Positions 50,759-59,994 of a stretch of 64,000 bases of DNA are shown in pieces. Origin of the DNA: Parundibacterium terreum (GTDB lineage: Bacteria; Pseudomonadota; Gammaproteobacteria; Burkholderiales; Burkholderiaceae_D). Position numbers and translations under genes: made by a program. Where the stretch lies: NCBI RefSeq assembly GCF_014636315.1, contig NZ_BMED01000001.1, positions 434,316 to 498,315 of the forward strand, written 5' to 3'. The notes below the pieces were generated by a model. The model worked only from the letters and a program-made list of their open reading frames with translations. It did not search any database and was not told where the DNA came from. How positions within the stretch are numbered: the first letter of the stretch is position 1; every line of letters begins with the position of its first letter.

Positions 50759-51697
50759 ATGGATCAATTGCGGATGATGGAAGTATTTGTCGAAGTGGCG
50801 CGCCTGCGCAGCTTTAGTGCCGCCGGGCGCAGCCTGGGTTTGACGCGGGCAATGGCCAGCAAATACATCATGCAACTGGAAGAACAATTGGGTGCCCGCC
50901 TGTTGCACCGCTCTACCCGCGAAGTCAGCCTGACCGATCTGGGCCTTGCTTACCTGGAGCCCTGTACCGCGACGGTTGAGCAGGCCAAAGAAGCGCGCCG
51001 CGTGATCAGCGATGCCCGTGCAGAACTGGCCGGTGCGCTACGGATACAGGCACCCAGCAGCTTCGGCAGCACCTGGCTGGCGGACGCTATTGCACGCTTC
51101 AGCCTGCTGCATCCACAACTGAAACCCTCGCTGCACGTGGACGATGCGCTGCTCGACCCCGTCAGGCATGGCTTTGATCTGACGGTACGGGTCGGCGGCA
51201 TACCGGACAGCAGCGGCCTGTCCATACGCAAGCTGGCGCCTTGCCGTGGTGTACTCTGCGCCAGCCCGGCCTATCTGGAGCAATACGGCACGCCGCGCAA
51301 GCCGGAAGACCTGCAGCAGCACCGCTGCCTGCATTTCAGCCACCTGACTGGCGGCACCCGCTGGGATTTCGAGCGTAACGGAGAACAGCTCTCAGTCGAT
51401 ATCAACCCCGGCTTCACGTCCAATAACGGGCTGGTACTGCAACAGGCTGCGCTGCGCGGTCTTGGCATCGTGTACAGTACCAGCTTCCTGTCGGCGCGCG
51501 ACCTGCTGGATGGCCGGCTGGCCATCGTACTCGCAGACTGGAGCTTGCCGCTGAACTACCTGAGCGCGCTGTATCCGGCCACCCGCCGCCTTTCCCCCAA
51601 AGTGCGCGCGCTGATCGATTTTCTGGTGGCTGAATACCAGCCGCTACCGCGCTGGGACAGCGAACTGCTGGATGCAGGCCTGCTTAAGCCACTCTGA
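50759..51697 (+). CDS. LysR-family transcriptional regulator
   Basis: A 312-residue LysR protein: winged HTH (MMEVFVEVARLRSFSAAGRSLGLTRAMASKYIMQLEEQLGARLLHRSTREVSLTD, about residues 6-60) and an effector domain. I start at ATG 50759 (MDQLRMMEVF), the usual LysR position; an ATG 36 bases upstream adds unlikely residues. It faces away from the PhyH-family gene across 118 bases and probably controls it. Confidence 0.9.
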   Translation: MDQLRMMEVFVEVARLRSFSAAGRSLGLTRAMASKYIMQLEEQLGARLLHRSTREVSLTDLGLAYLEPCTATVEQAKEARRVISDARAELAGALRIQAPSSFGSTWLADAIARFSLLHPQLKPSLHVDDALLDPVRHGFDLTVRVGGIPDSSGLSIRKLAPCRGVLCASPAYLEQYGTPRKPEDLQQHRCLHFSHLTGGTRWDFERNGEQLSVDINPGFTSNNGLVLQQAALRGLGIVYSTSFLSARDLLDGRLAIVLADWSLPLNYLSALYPATRRLSPKVRALIDFLVAEYQPLPRWDSELLDAGLLKPL

Positions 51698-51754
51698 ACG
51701 CTTAGCACTTCCTCCGCCGTTTCCTCACCTTTTTTCCCGCCGCACGAACTGCCT

Positions 51755-51784
51755 TGACAAGCTTATCCAGTAAACTGGATAATA
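51755..51784 (+). promoter_or_regulatory. Promoter with internal operator for XRE-cupin gene
   Basis: TTGACA -35 (51755-51760), 18-base spacer and GATAAT -10 (51779-51784). Between and over the -10 lies the perfect inverted repeat TTATCCAGT-AA-ACTGGATAA (51764-51783), the likely self-binding site of the XRE regulator. Transcription would begin at about 51791, just before the ATG. Confidence 0.75.
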
Positions 51785-51792
51785 AATCCATT

Positions 51793-52380
51793 ATGAAAGA
51801 AATCAATCAAAAACCCTTGCAAGACATCAACATGCGCATCGCCAATCGCATCAGCGCCCTGCGCTCTGAGCGCGATATGTCACTGGAAAACCTGGCGAGC
51901 AGGTGCAATGTCAGCCGCTCCATGATTTCGCTAATAGAGCGCGGCGAAAGCAGTCCCACCGCCGTCGTCTTGGAAAAGCTGGCCAAGGGCCTGGGCGTGA
52001 CGCTGGCATCGCTATTTGAAGACCCGCGCGATGACGCCAGCCCGCTGGTGAAGCGCAGCGAGCAATTGCAATGGACAGACCCGCAATCGGGCTATCTGCG
52101 GCGCAATCTGTCGCCGCCGCATTTCCGTTCGCCGATACAGATGGTGGAAGTCATCTTTCCGCCAGGCGCAACGGTGGCCTATGAGGCCGGGCACAGGGAT
52201 AAAGGCATACAGCAGCAAATCTGGATGATGGAAGGCAGCATGGAAATCACGGTTGCCCAGCAGCGCCATGTACTGGAGCAAGGCGATTGCCTGGCAATGC
52301 GGGAAGACCAGGCTGTGATGTTCCAGAACACGACCGCGCTGCCGGCCCACTACCTGGTTGTGATTAACAGCGATTTTTAA
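51793..52380 (+). CDS. XRE-family regulator with C-terminal cupin domain
   Basis: A 195-residue regulator. The HTH (NRISALRSERDMSLENLASRCNVSRSMISLIERGESSPTAVVLEKLAKGLGVTLASLF, about residues 18-75) belongs to the Cro/C1 type; residues about 110-190 form a cupin sensor domain (FPPGATVAYEAGHRDKGIQQQIWMMEGSMEITV). I take ATG 51793, since the promoter's expected start of transcription is within two bases of it, pointing to a leaderless mRNA; ATG 51832 is an alternative without ribosome site. Likely autoregulated. The following GNAT gene begins 22 bases later. Confidence 0.88.
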   Translation: MKEINQKPLQDINMRIANRISALRSERDMSLENLASRCNVSRSMISLIERGESSPTAVVLEKLAKGLGVTLASLFEDPRDDASPLVKRSEQLQWTDPQSGYLRRNLSPPHFRSPIQMVEVIFPPGATVAYEAGHRDKGIQQQIWMMEGSMEITVAQQRHVLEQGDCLAMREDQAVMFQNTTALPAHYLVVINSDF

Positions 52381-52401
52381 TTTTTTCAGACGGAGACGAT
52401 C

Positions 52402-52926
52402 TTGGAACACTCTGCACCGATACAACAGTTGCATACACTGGACGCTGCCGACAAAGAAGCACTGATAGATGTGTTGATCGACTGTGTGGAAGGCGGCGCC
52501 TCCGTCAGCTTCATGAACCCGCTGCCGCGCGCCAAGGCTGATGCATTCTGGCAAAACGTCGCAAAGGGAGTCGAAGCAAAGGAACGCTCGCTGCTGGTGG
52601 CCAGGGATGGCGCAGGACGGGTGGTGGGCACGGTCCAACTGGTGCTGAGCCAGCCGGACAACCAGCCACACCGGGCCGATGTCTCCAAGCTGCTGGTGCA
52701 TCGTAGCGCGCGCCAGCACGGCTTGGGCGCTGCGCTGATGCAGGCAGCAGAAGAATGCGCCAAGGCCGCCGGCAAGACTGTTCTGGTACTGGATACTGCC
52801 ACCGGTGGCGGCGCAGAAAGCCTGTACGAACGGCTGGGCTGGATACAGTGCGGCCGCATTCCCGACTATGCGCTGTGGCCGGATGGCGGTCTGTGCGCGA
52901 CGACGATTTTTTCCAAACGGCTTTGA
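52402..52926 (+). CDS. GNAT-family acetyltransferase
   Basis: A 174-residue acetyltransferase beginning at TTG 52402 (CGGAG six bases upstream). The acetyl-CoA loop is KLLVHRSARQHGLGAALMQAAEECAKAAG (about residues 96-124), and GAESLYERLGWIQCGRIPDYAL closes the domain. The stop overlaps the start of a second GNAT gene (TGATG). Probably controlled by the XRE-cupin regulator just upstream. Substrate unknown. Confidence 0.88.
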   Translation: MEHSAPIQQLHTLDAADKEALIDVLIDCVEGGASVSFMNPLPRAKADAFWQNVAKGVEAKERSLLVARDGAGRVVGTVQLVLSQPDNQPHRADVSKLLVHRSARQHGLGAALMQAAEECAKAAGKTVLVLDTATGGGAESLYERLGWIQCGRIPDYALWPDGGLCATTIFSKRL

Positions 52927-53396
52927 TGAAACAGATCATGAAAATCAGACTCGAATCGCCGGATCAGGCGGAAGTACTGGCCCTCATTGCGGAGCTGGAT
53001 GCGTATCAGCACTCTTTGTATCCGCCCGAAAGCGTGTATTCAATGGATATGGCCTCAGTAGCCGAGGAGACGCTGCTGTTTGCGGTTGCCCGCGATGATC
53101 AGGGCAATGCGGTGGGATGCGGCGGCATCGTGCTTTACCCTGCTTACGGCGAAGTAAAACGCATGTATGTTCGCCCGGAAAACCGAGGACAGAGCATCGC
53201 GCGCCAGATCCTGACGGAGCTCGAACAGCAGGCACTGAATGCAGGTTGCAGCAAGCTAAAGCTGGAAACCGGCCCGCTGCACCGGGAAGCGCTCGGCTTG
53301 TACGCAAGCTTCGGCTACCAGCAACGGGGCCCTTTTGGCAGCTACCCCGATGATCCGCTCAGCGTATTCATGCAAAAACACCTGAGCGCCGCCTGA
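52926..53396 (+). CDS. GNAT-family acetyltransferase
   Basis: A 156-residue acetyltransferase. The ATG shares its A with the TGA stop of the preceding GNAT gene, so the two are translationally coupled. The core motif is VKRMYVRPENRGQSIARQILTELEQQA (about residues 75-101), and ETGPLHREALGLYASFGYQQRGPFGSYP is its C-terminal part. This pattern is common in acetyltransferases of amines or amino acids. An ATG four codons later is possible. Confidence 0.85.
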   Translation: MKQIMKIRLESPDQAEVLALIAELDAYQHSLYPPESVYSMDMASVAEETLLFAVARDDQGNAVGCGGIVLYPAYGEVKRMYVRPENRGQSIARQILTELEQQALNAGCSKLKLETGPLHREALGLYASFGYQQRGPFGSYPDDPLSVFMQKHLSAA

Positions 53397-53400
53397 GGCC

Positions 53401-54309
53401 TCAAGCCGGGCGGTCCTGCCGCTCCGGCAAGGCCTCGACATCATGGAACAGCGAGTAATCGATGTGCTGCCCTTCGTCATCCGCTGCAGAGAAGATATTC
53501 GCGTAGCGATGATTGGAGCGTATCGTGTCATGCGTATACACATAGCGGGCACGGAGGGTCTGGCTGGTGGTTTCATCCACGCCCTCCACGCTGAGTATCA
53601 ATGCTGCATTATCCTTTGCCAGGATTTCCGTGCCAAGACCGAACAAGGGACTGCTTTCATCAATGACGTGAATGATAGTCCAGCCCAGCGCAAACACGGG
53701 ATGCTGTTCGCGCTCCAGCTTCAGGTCATGCAGCTTGCGGAATAAGCCAGATTCCGGCGAATTCTCATCGCGCAACAGGCGCAGCCTGGCCGTGGCCTCA
53801 CTGATCACATTCAGCCTGGCGTTTGCCATGCGTATCAACAACACTTCCTGTCCATCCTTGAAATGGGTAACCGGATGGCGCGCAAAAATGATCTGCGACC
53901 TGGGGCGGGAAAAACGCGCGAACATCACGCCGGTGATCAGCGCAACGCTGGCCATGCCGAGAAAAATTTCCACCGTGGACACGATATGTCCGTATATGGT
54001 CTGTGGGTGCATGTCACCATAGCCAACGGTAGCCACGGTTTCTACGCTGAAGAAGAACGCACCCAGGAAACCTTTGGGCGACAGGTTGCCTATGGGATCA
54101 TCGCCCAGCATGAAGATGCCGGCGAAAATCAGGTTGATGGAAAAGAAGACAACCGCGATAGCGCCGAAAAATGCCGGCCAGCTGGAAGTCATCGCGTAAT
54201 AGTAAATGTCTTGCCAGAACTGCGTCTGCAGGCCATGGGTGATCACCTTCCTGTCACCCATATTGATTGTTCTGGTTCGTTGACGCCCGGTTTGCTCAGC
54301 CATGCTCAT
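53401..54309 (-). CDS. Inward-rectifier potassium channel (KirBac type)
   Basis: A 302-residue inner-membrane ion channel. Two membrane helices (about residues 46-66 and 106-130) flank the pore helix and selectivity filter ATVGYGDMHP (about 93-102). After residue about 135 comes the cytoplasmic immunoglobulin-like Kir domain (RSQIIFARHPVTHFKDGQEVLLIRMANAR, then HVIDESSPLFGL and LILSVEGVDETTSQTLRARYVY). All of these match prokaryotic Kir channels. A start six bases downstream (MAEQ) is possible. Confidence 0.92.
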   Translation of the reverse strand: MSMAEQTGRQRTRTINMGDRKVITHGLQTQFWQDIYYYAMTSSWPAFFGAIAVVFFSINLIFAGIFMLGDDPIGNLSPKGFLGAFFFSVETVATVGYGDMHPQTIYGHIVSTVEIFLGMASVALITGVMFARFSRPRSQIIFARHPVTHFKDGQEVLLIRMANARLNVISEATARLRLLRDENSPESGLFRKLHDLKLEREQHPVFALGWTIIHVIDESSPLFGLGTEILAKDNAALILSVEGVDETTSQTLRARYVYTHDTIRSNHRYANIFSAADDEGQHIDYSLFHDVEALPERQDRPA

Positions 54310-54475
54310 TTATCTCTGATTGTCTCGAATGAAGAAGCCATCCAGACAAGGCGGGCTTCAGACACAGGAATATACAGGCAAATACGGCAGCAATACATTT
54401 CCCCGCAGGGCCTTGGCAAGAAAACTACACTGTCGTGTGTGGAGACCGAGCGCATCGACCGGGGAAAGAATAAGC

Positions 54476-57346
54476 TCAAGCACTCCTGCGCGAGCCACCG
54501 GCCAGGATGGCCTCCATTTTGGCTACATGCCTGCTGGTAAAGGCGCGGGAAGGCAGGGGCTGCGGCCGCCCTACCCCATAGCCCTGCACAAAATCGACGC
54601 CGATATTTTTCAGGCAAGCAATGATCGCATCATCCTCGACGAACTCGGCAATGGTTTGCTTGCCCATGACATGAGCAATCTGGTTGATGGATTCCGCCAT
54701 TGCGCGATCGGTAGCGCTGTTGACGATTTCCTTGATAAAGCTGCCGTCTATCTTCACATAATCAACCGGCAGATGCTTCAGGTAATTAAACGAAGACATG
54801 CCGACGCCGAAATCATCCAGCGCGAACCGGCATCCCAGTCCATGCAGGCGGTCTATCAGTGCAACCGCTTTTTGCAGATTGGCAATCGCTGCAGTCTCGG
54901 TAATCTCGAAGCAGATCAGCTTGAATGGTATGCCGGATTCCTGCTGCTGCTCAATCACGTAGTCGAGCAGGCGGTCATCGCCTATTGACGACCCGGACAA
55001 ATTGATGGCCCAGGTATCGATGCGGGCGCCAGGCTCCCTGCTGAGCGCGGCCAGCGCGGCAAAGCTCTTGCGTATCACCCAGCGGTCTATTTGAGGCATC
55101 AGGTCAAAGCGCTCTGCCGCGGGGATGAAGGACATGGGAGGAATGAGCTTGCCGTTCTCATCCAGCATGCGCAGCAGTATCTCCACATGCTCGCCCTCTG
55201 CCGCCGCGTCAGGATGCAGCGACATGATCTTTTGCGAGTACAGGCAAAACCGGTCCTGGTCCAGTGCCGCCTTGATACGCGACACCCATTCCATTTCATT
55301 GTGCCGGACAGACAGATCCTCATCGTCGTGGCTGAACACGTGTATGCGATTACGGCCTTTTTCCTTGGCCATATAGCAGGCTGCGTCCGCTGCCTTCATC
55401 ACTTCTTTCAAAGACACCATGCCGGGGTTGAGGACAACCAGACCGATACTGACACCGATCGCAAAAGTACGGCTGCCCCAGGAAAAACGTATATCTGACA
55501 CGCTCTGGCGCAAGGATTCAGCCAGCCTGCCGGCATCCACCTGACTACAATGCGCGAGCACGACGCCAAACTCGTCGCCACCGATGCGCCCTACCATGTC
55601 GCCATCACGCAGCCTCTGCCTCAGCATATGGCTGACCTGCCGTATCAGTTCATCGCCTGCCGCATGCCCGCTGGTGTCATTGATGATCTTGAAGCGGTCC
55701 AGGTCCAGGTACATTACAGCATGTTCCTGATAATCTTCGTTGGAAGATTCCCTGGCCAGCAGCTCGCTCAAGCGGCGTTCGAACTCGCGCCGGTTCAGGA
55801 TGCCGGTCAGCTCATCGTGGGTCGCCTGGTAGGACAACTGGGCTGCATGCCGGCGCACCTCGCTGACATCGTGCAAAACAATGACGATGCCTATCACATT
55901 GCCGTCAGGGCTATGGATGGGAGCAATCGAACGATCAATGGGAATATTGCTGCCATCCACTCCAAGCAAATAGAGATCCTTGGTGGTTTCGCTGACAGTT
56001 TCCGGCGACAGCACCTGCTCCAGGAAATCCGGCACGTGCTCGTGGTTTTTTTCATCAAAGATCTTGCACACGGAATCGAAAGGCTGCATCAGCATGTCCT
56101 GGCGCGACAAGCCCAGCATCTGCTCCGCGATCTTGTTGCAATAGCTGATGCGCCCGAGGTTATCCGTCGTGATGACCGCATCGGCGATCGACGCCAGTGT
56201 AACCTCGGCCAGTTCTTTTTCGGCAAAGGCTTTCGCTTCGGCCAGTTTGCGATCCGTCACGTCAAACAGCGAGCCCACCATACGCACGGCAATGCCATCG
56301 GCATTGCGCACTGCCTGCGCGCGCGACTTACACCAGCGGTATTCACCGGACAGTGTCTTGAGCCGAAATTCGACGTCATACAAGGTGTTGGCCACCAGGT
56401 GTCGCCTCAACGCCTCTTGGGCCATCGCCCTGTCGTCCGGATGGATCAGGCCCACGAAGGCGGTTGGCGACGAAGATATCTCAGCCGCCGAATAGCCCAA
56501 TTGCTGATTGATCCAGGGTGAGTAATAAACGTCGCCCTTGATGATATCCCAGTCCCACAGGCCGGCATTGCTGCCTTCAAATCCCAGGCTCAGCCTTTCT
56601 TCGCTCTGCCTCAATTGTGCTTGCAGCCGGTTGCTGCGCGCATAGGACCGGCGAGAATACCAGGTGCAGGCAAACAGCAACAGTATTGCCGACGCAAACA
56701 AGGCCACCAGCAGCATGTCTTTTACCTGGCGCGATGCATCACCCAGTGCGCGCGCATAACCATCTTCTATCGGTGCCAATATGCTGTCTATGGCCTGCAT
56801 TTCTGCCACCGTGGTCAGCGCAGCCGGGCTGCCGCGCTGGCCGGATTGCTCCAGCGCCCGCAGACGCAAGCCTATGTCGTACAACTGCTGGATATAGTGA
56901 TCGCCCTGCTCCCAATAGCTGATCGCATTGCGGAACAAATAGGTATGCTTGAAGTTTCGGTACATCCATACCATGCCGGGAATATCGTCCTCGGCGACAC
57001 CGCCGGCGATAAAACCGTCTTTGATCAGCGCATCATCGCCGTTGGGCTTGTTCATTTCAAGCCGGGCACGGCTGTCTCCACGCGGGACTTCCAGCTCTTT
57101 CAGGAAACGCTGGTAATCAATCTCGGCTCCGGTTACCGCATAACGCTGCAGCGCAAATACCGCATCCTTCTGCGCTTTGGACCAATGGCTTTCTCCGCCG
57201 ACGTAGGCGCGCAGCACCGACATCGTGACGACACTGAGTGCAGCAAAAATGGAGAGGAGGATAACAACGACGGCCAGAGGCAACAGGACGGCTGTCGTGC
57301 GGCGCGCGACAAAGATTTTTCTGATCTGACGAAGCAGAGACTGCAT
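54476..57346 (-). CDS. PAS-GGDEF-EAL cyclic-di-GMP signalling protein
   Basis: A 956-residue inner-membrane protein. Two membrane helices (about residues 18-40 and 205-225) enclose a periplasmic sensor domain. Then come PAS domains (about 245-370 and 385-490), a GGDEF domain with intact GRIGGDEFGVVL (about 590-602) and an EAL domain (about 695-945). Its EAL motif reads EILLRM rather than EALLRW, but EITET, DDFG and VKIDGSF are all present, so activity is likely but not certain. It may both make and break c-di-GMP. RBS AGGAG lies before the ATG. Confidence 0.92.
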   Translation of the reverse strand: MQSLLRQIRKIFVARRTTAVLLPLAVVVILLSIFAALSVVTMSVLRAYVGGESHWSKAQKDAVFALQRYAVTGAEIDYQRFLKELEVPRGDSRARLEMNKPNGDDALIKDGFIAGGVAEDDIPGMVWMYRNFKHTYLFRNAISYWEQGDHYIQQLYDIGLRLRALEQSGQRGSPAALTTVAEMQAIDSILAPIEDGYARALGDASRQVKDMLLVALFASAILLLFACTWYSRRSYARSNRLQAQLRQSEERLSLGFEGSNAGLWDWDIIKGDVYYSPWINQQLGYSAAEISSSPTAFVGLIHPDDRAMAQEALRRHLVANTLYDVEFRLKTLSGEYRWCKSRAQAVRNADGIAVRMVGSLFDVTDRKLAEAKAFAEKELAEVTLASIADAVITTDNLGRISYCNKIAEQMLGLSRQDMLMQPFDSVCKIFDEKNHEHVPDFLEQVLSPETVSETTKDLYLLGVDGSNIPIDRSIAPIHSPDGNVIGIVIVLHDVSEVRRHAAQLSYQATHDELTGILNRREFERRLSELLARESSNEDYQEHAVMYLDLDRFKIINDTSGHAAGDELIRQVSHMLRQRLRDGDMVGRIGGDEFGVVLAHCSQVDAGRLAESLRQSVSDIRFSWGSRTFAIGVSIGLVVLNPGMVSLKEVMKAADAACYMAKEKGRNRIHVFSHDDEDLSVRHNEMEWVSRIKAALDQDRFCLYSQKIMSLHPDAAAEGEHVEILLRMLDENGKLIPPMSFIPAAERFDLMPQIDRWVIRKSFAALAALSREPGARIDTWAINLSGSSIGDDRLLDYVIEQQQESGIPFKLICFEITETAAIANLQKAVALIDRLHGLGCRFALDDFGVGMSSFNYLKHLPVDYVKIDGSFIKEIVNSATDRAMAESINQIAHVMGKQTIAEFVEDDAIIACLKNIGVDFVQGYGVGRPQPLPSRAFTSRHVAKMEAILAGGSRRSA

Positions 57347-57683
57347 TGACGCTCCTGATCCGTTTCTCCGGTGGTCTGCATTGCGGAAATCAATACCTTA
57401 TATAGCATTTATCCGCGCTGGGCAGGCAAGGGATTATCTTTTTACCATCTTCAGCGATTCACTATGAAAATGCAAACTTCTTTTGCCTTTTTTACCATTT
57501 ATCACAATCCAGGCGCCCCGGAAAACCACGCCTGAAAAATGCTGCACTTGCACTAAAATTCCACGAAATCCGAGCACTAATATTAATCCGAATATTATTG
57601 CCATAGCGAAATTTTTTTACAGTAATTTTGCCCTGCACGCATTAAAATAGGCGACCTCGTAAATATACCAATAGGATCATAGA
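57347..57683. other. Intergenic region before CocE/NonD gene
   Basis: About 340 AT-leaning bases with the divergent promoters of the signalling protein and the hydrolase. Nothing else recognisable. Confidence 0.35.
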
Positions 57684-59660
57684 ATGCCGAAACCATCGAC
57701 ATTGGCCTTACTGGTCGCCTCCGCTTTACTCAGCATAGGCGTACCGGCAGCAAACTCAGCTAATGCAGCCACCGCTGCCACATTGAGTTCCACAACAGCC
57801 GCAGCCGGCACCAGCAACTCGGCTGTGGACGAGAAAGAAAAAGCCAGACTGCGCGCCGAATATATACGCGCCAACTACACTAAATACGAATACAGGATAC
57901 CTGCACGTGACGGCAAGCTGTTATTTACCGCAGTGTATGTGCCCAACGACGCCAGCGCCAAGAAAACCTACCCCATCCTGATGGTGCGTACACCCTATAC
58001 AGTAGCTCCTTACGGCACGTCCAATTACAAGACTGCGCTCGGCTCCAGTGAGCAATATGAAAAGGAAGGCTTTATCTTTGCCTTTCAAGACGTGCGCGGC
58101 GCCTATATGTCCGAGGGCGAATTTGTGAACATGCGCCCGCAGCTAGTACAGAAAAAAAGCAAGACCGATATCGATGAAAGCACAGACACCTATGACACGG
58201 TGGACTGGCTGGTAAAAAACATCGCCGGCAATAACGGCAAGGTCGGCCAATGGGGCATCTCCTACCCAGGCTTTTACACGGCAGTCGGCGTCATAGATAC
58301 CCATCCGGCACTCAAAGCGGTATCTCCGCAAGCACCAATCGCAGACTGGTTCCGTGGCGACGACATGCACAGGAACGGCGCCTTCAACCTGGAAATGGCT
58401 TTCGGTTTCTTCAGCAGCTTTGGCAAACCCCGCCCTGTTCCCGGCGAGTATGTAAAAAGCAAACCCTTTGACTACGGCACACCGGACGCATATCAATTCT
58501 TCGTCGACCTGGGCGCATTGTCGAACGTGAATCCCAAGTACTTCAAGGATGGCATCCCGTTCTGGAATGAAATCATCCAGCATCCCAACTACGACGAATT
58601 CTGGAAAAGCCGCAACCTGCTGCCCCACCTGAAAAACGTCAAGGCCGCCGTAATGACAGTGGGCGGCTGGTACGATACCGAAGATCTGTACGGCCCGCTG
58701 AATATCTATAAATCGATAGAAAAACTCAATCCCGGCATCAACAACAGCATCGTCATCGGCCCTTGGGTGCATGGTGGCTGGTCCAGGACGAGTGGCGAGA
58801 AGATAGGCGATGCGAATTTCGGCTTCAAAACCACTGAGACCTTCCAGCCGCTGGAACTGGCTTTCTTCAAGCACTATCTGAAAGGCACCGATAAGCCGTC
58901 TATGCCCAAGGCCTGGATGTTCGAGAGCGGCGCCAACCGCTGGCGCGGCTTTGATGCCTGGCCGCCACGCAATGTCAAACCGCAGGCGCTGTACTTCCAG
59001 TCCGGCGGCAAGCTGAGTTTTGACGCGCCCAAACAGGCAGACCAGCAGTTCGATGAATATCCTAGTGACCCGTCCAAGCCGGTGCCGTACACAACGGAAA
59101 TCTCCAACCGCTGGAGCAACCAGTATGTTGCTGCCGACCAGCGCTTTGCTTCACGCCGACCCGACGTGCTGAGCTACCAGACCGACGTGCTGGAGCGCGA
59201 CGTCACGCTGGCAGGCCCGCTGGAAGCAGATCTGTTTGTCAGCACTACAGGCACAGATGCCGATTTTGTCGTTAAGCTGATCGACGTTGCACCGAACAAT
59301 CCCGACGTGGCCGAAGGTGAAATCAACCGCGGCGGACAACAGACGCTGGTACGCGGCGAACCTTTCCGCGCCCGCTTCCGCGACGGTTTCGAAACACCGA
59401 AACCCTTCACGCCGAACGAAGTAACCAAGGTCAAGTTTGCGATCAATGATGTGCTGCACACCTTCCAGCGTGGACATCGCATCATGGTGCAGGTACAGTC
59501 AAGCTGGTTCCCGTTCATAGACCGCAATCCGCAAAGCTTCGTGCCGAATATATACCAGGCCAAGGACAGCGACTTCATCAAGGCGACACAGCGCGTCTAC
59601 CACGATGCTGCGCAGCCTAGCGCCTTGCATGTGCATGTATTACCGGCTCTGGACCAGTAA
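57684..59660 (+). CDS. CocE/NonD-family hydrolase (X-Pro dipeptidyl-peptidase type)
   Basis: A 658-residue exported serine hydrolase; signal peptide to about residue 29 (AANSANA). Its catalytic domain has the nucleophile motif QWGISYPGFYTA (Ser 193), an Asp/His region (about 315-345, VGGWYDTEDLYGPLN, and GPWVHGGWSR), and a C-terminal jelly-roll domain (about 480-658). The family includes cocaine esterase and cephalosporin/glutaryl-7-ACA acylases and cleaves amide or ester bonds. Single gene with a strong terminator. Substrate unknown. Confidence 0.9.
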   Translation: MPKPSTLALLVASALLSIGVPAANSANAATAATLSSTTAAAGTSNSAVDEKEKARLRAEYIRANYTKYEYRIPARDGKLLFTAVYVPNDASAKKTYPILMVRTPYTVAPYGTSNYKTALGSSEQYEKEGFIFAFQDVRGAYMSEGEFVNMRPQLVQKKSKTDIDESTDTYDTVDWLVKNIAGNNGKVGQWGISYPGFYTAVGVIDTHPALKAVSPQAPIADWFRGDDMHRNGAFNLEMAFGFFSSFGKPRPVPGEYVKSKPFDYGTPDAYQFFVDLGALSNVNPKYFKDGIPFWNEIIQHPNYDEFWKSRNLLPHLKNVKAAVMTVGGWYDTEDLYGPLNIYKSIEKLNPGINNSIVIGPWVHGGWSRTSGEKIGDANFGFKTTETFQPLELAFFKHYLKGTDKPSMPKAWMFESGANRWRGFDAWPPRNVKPQALYFQSGGKLSFDAPKQADQQFDEYPSDPSKPVPYTTEISNRWSNQYVAADQRFASRRPDVLSYQTDVLERDVTLAGPLEADLFVSTTGTDADFVVKLIDVAPNNPDVAEGEINRGGQQTLVRGEPFRARFRDGFETPKPFTPNEVTKVKFAINDVLHTFQRGHRIMVQVQSSWFPFIDRNPQSFVPNIYQAKDSDFIKATQRVYHDAAQPSALHVHVLPALDQ

Positions 59661-59682
59661 GCCAGGTCACTGATGCTTATAG

Positions 59683-59710
59683 AAATCCCGCTTTATAGCG
59701 GGATTTTTTT
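59683..59710 (+). terminator. Rho-independent terminator of CocE/NonD gene
   Basis: Perfect 10-bp stem AAATCCCGCT/AGCGGGATTT, TTAT loop, then a T run. Confidence 0.95.
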
Positions 59711-59994
59711 GGCCTGCACATCCGGTAAGCCGTCCAGTGCGTTCGGGAGTAATATGTCGGCAGCAATCAAGGGCATGTTATTGCCCTGAAGAATGACATC
59801 GAATGACATAACCAGGAGGCCGCGCGAATATCTGCAATTAATATTCTCGATATATCAGTGTATGCAGCATATGAATAAGCATATGCAAAAACATTCCTTC
59901 CAACCGGTGTACCTCACTAGCTAGCATGTGCGCCTCTTGAACTACACAAAACAAGGCCACACTGATAGTGCATCACCTTGTATATGGATAAAAC
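59711..59994. other. Intergenic region upstream of cbs operon
   Basis: No gene. GCATATG and GCATATGC copies (59867-59873 and 59879-59886) form a short inverted repeat with an 8-base centre; it might be a regulator site for the transsulfuration operon. Confidence 0.4.
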
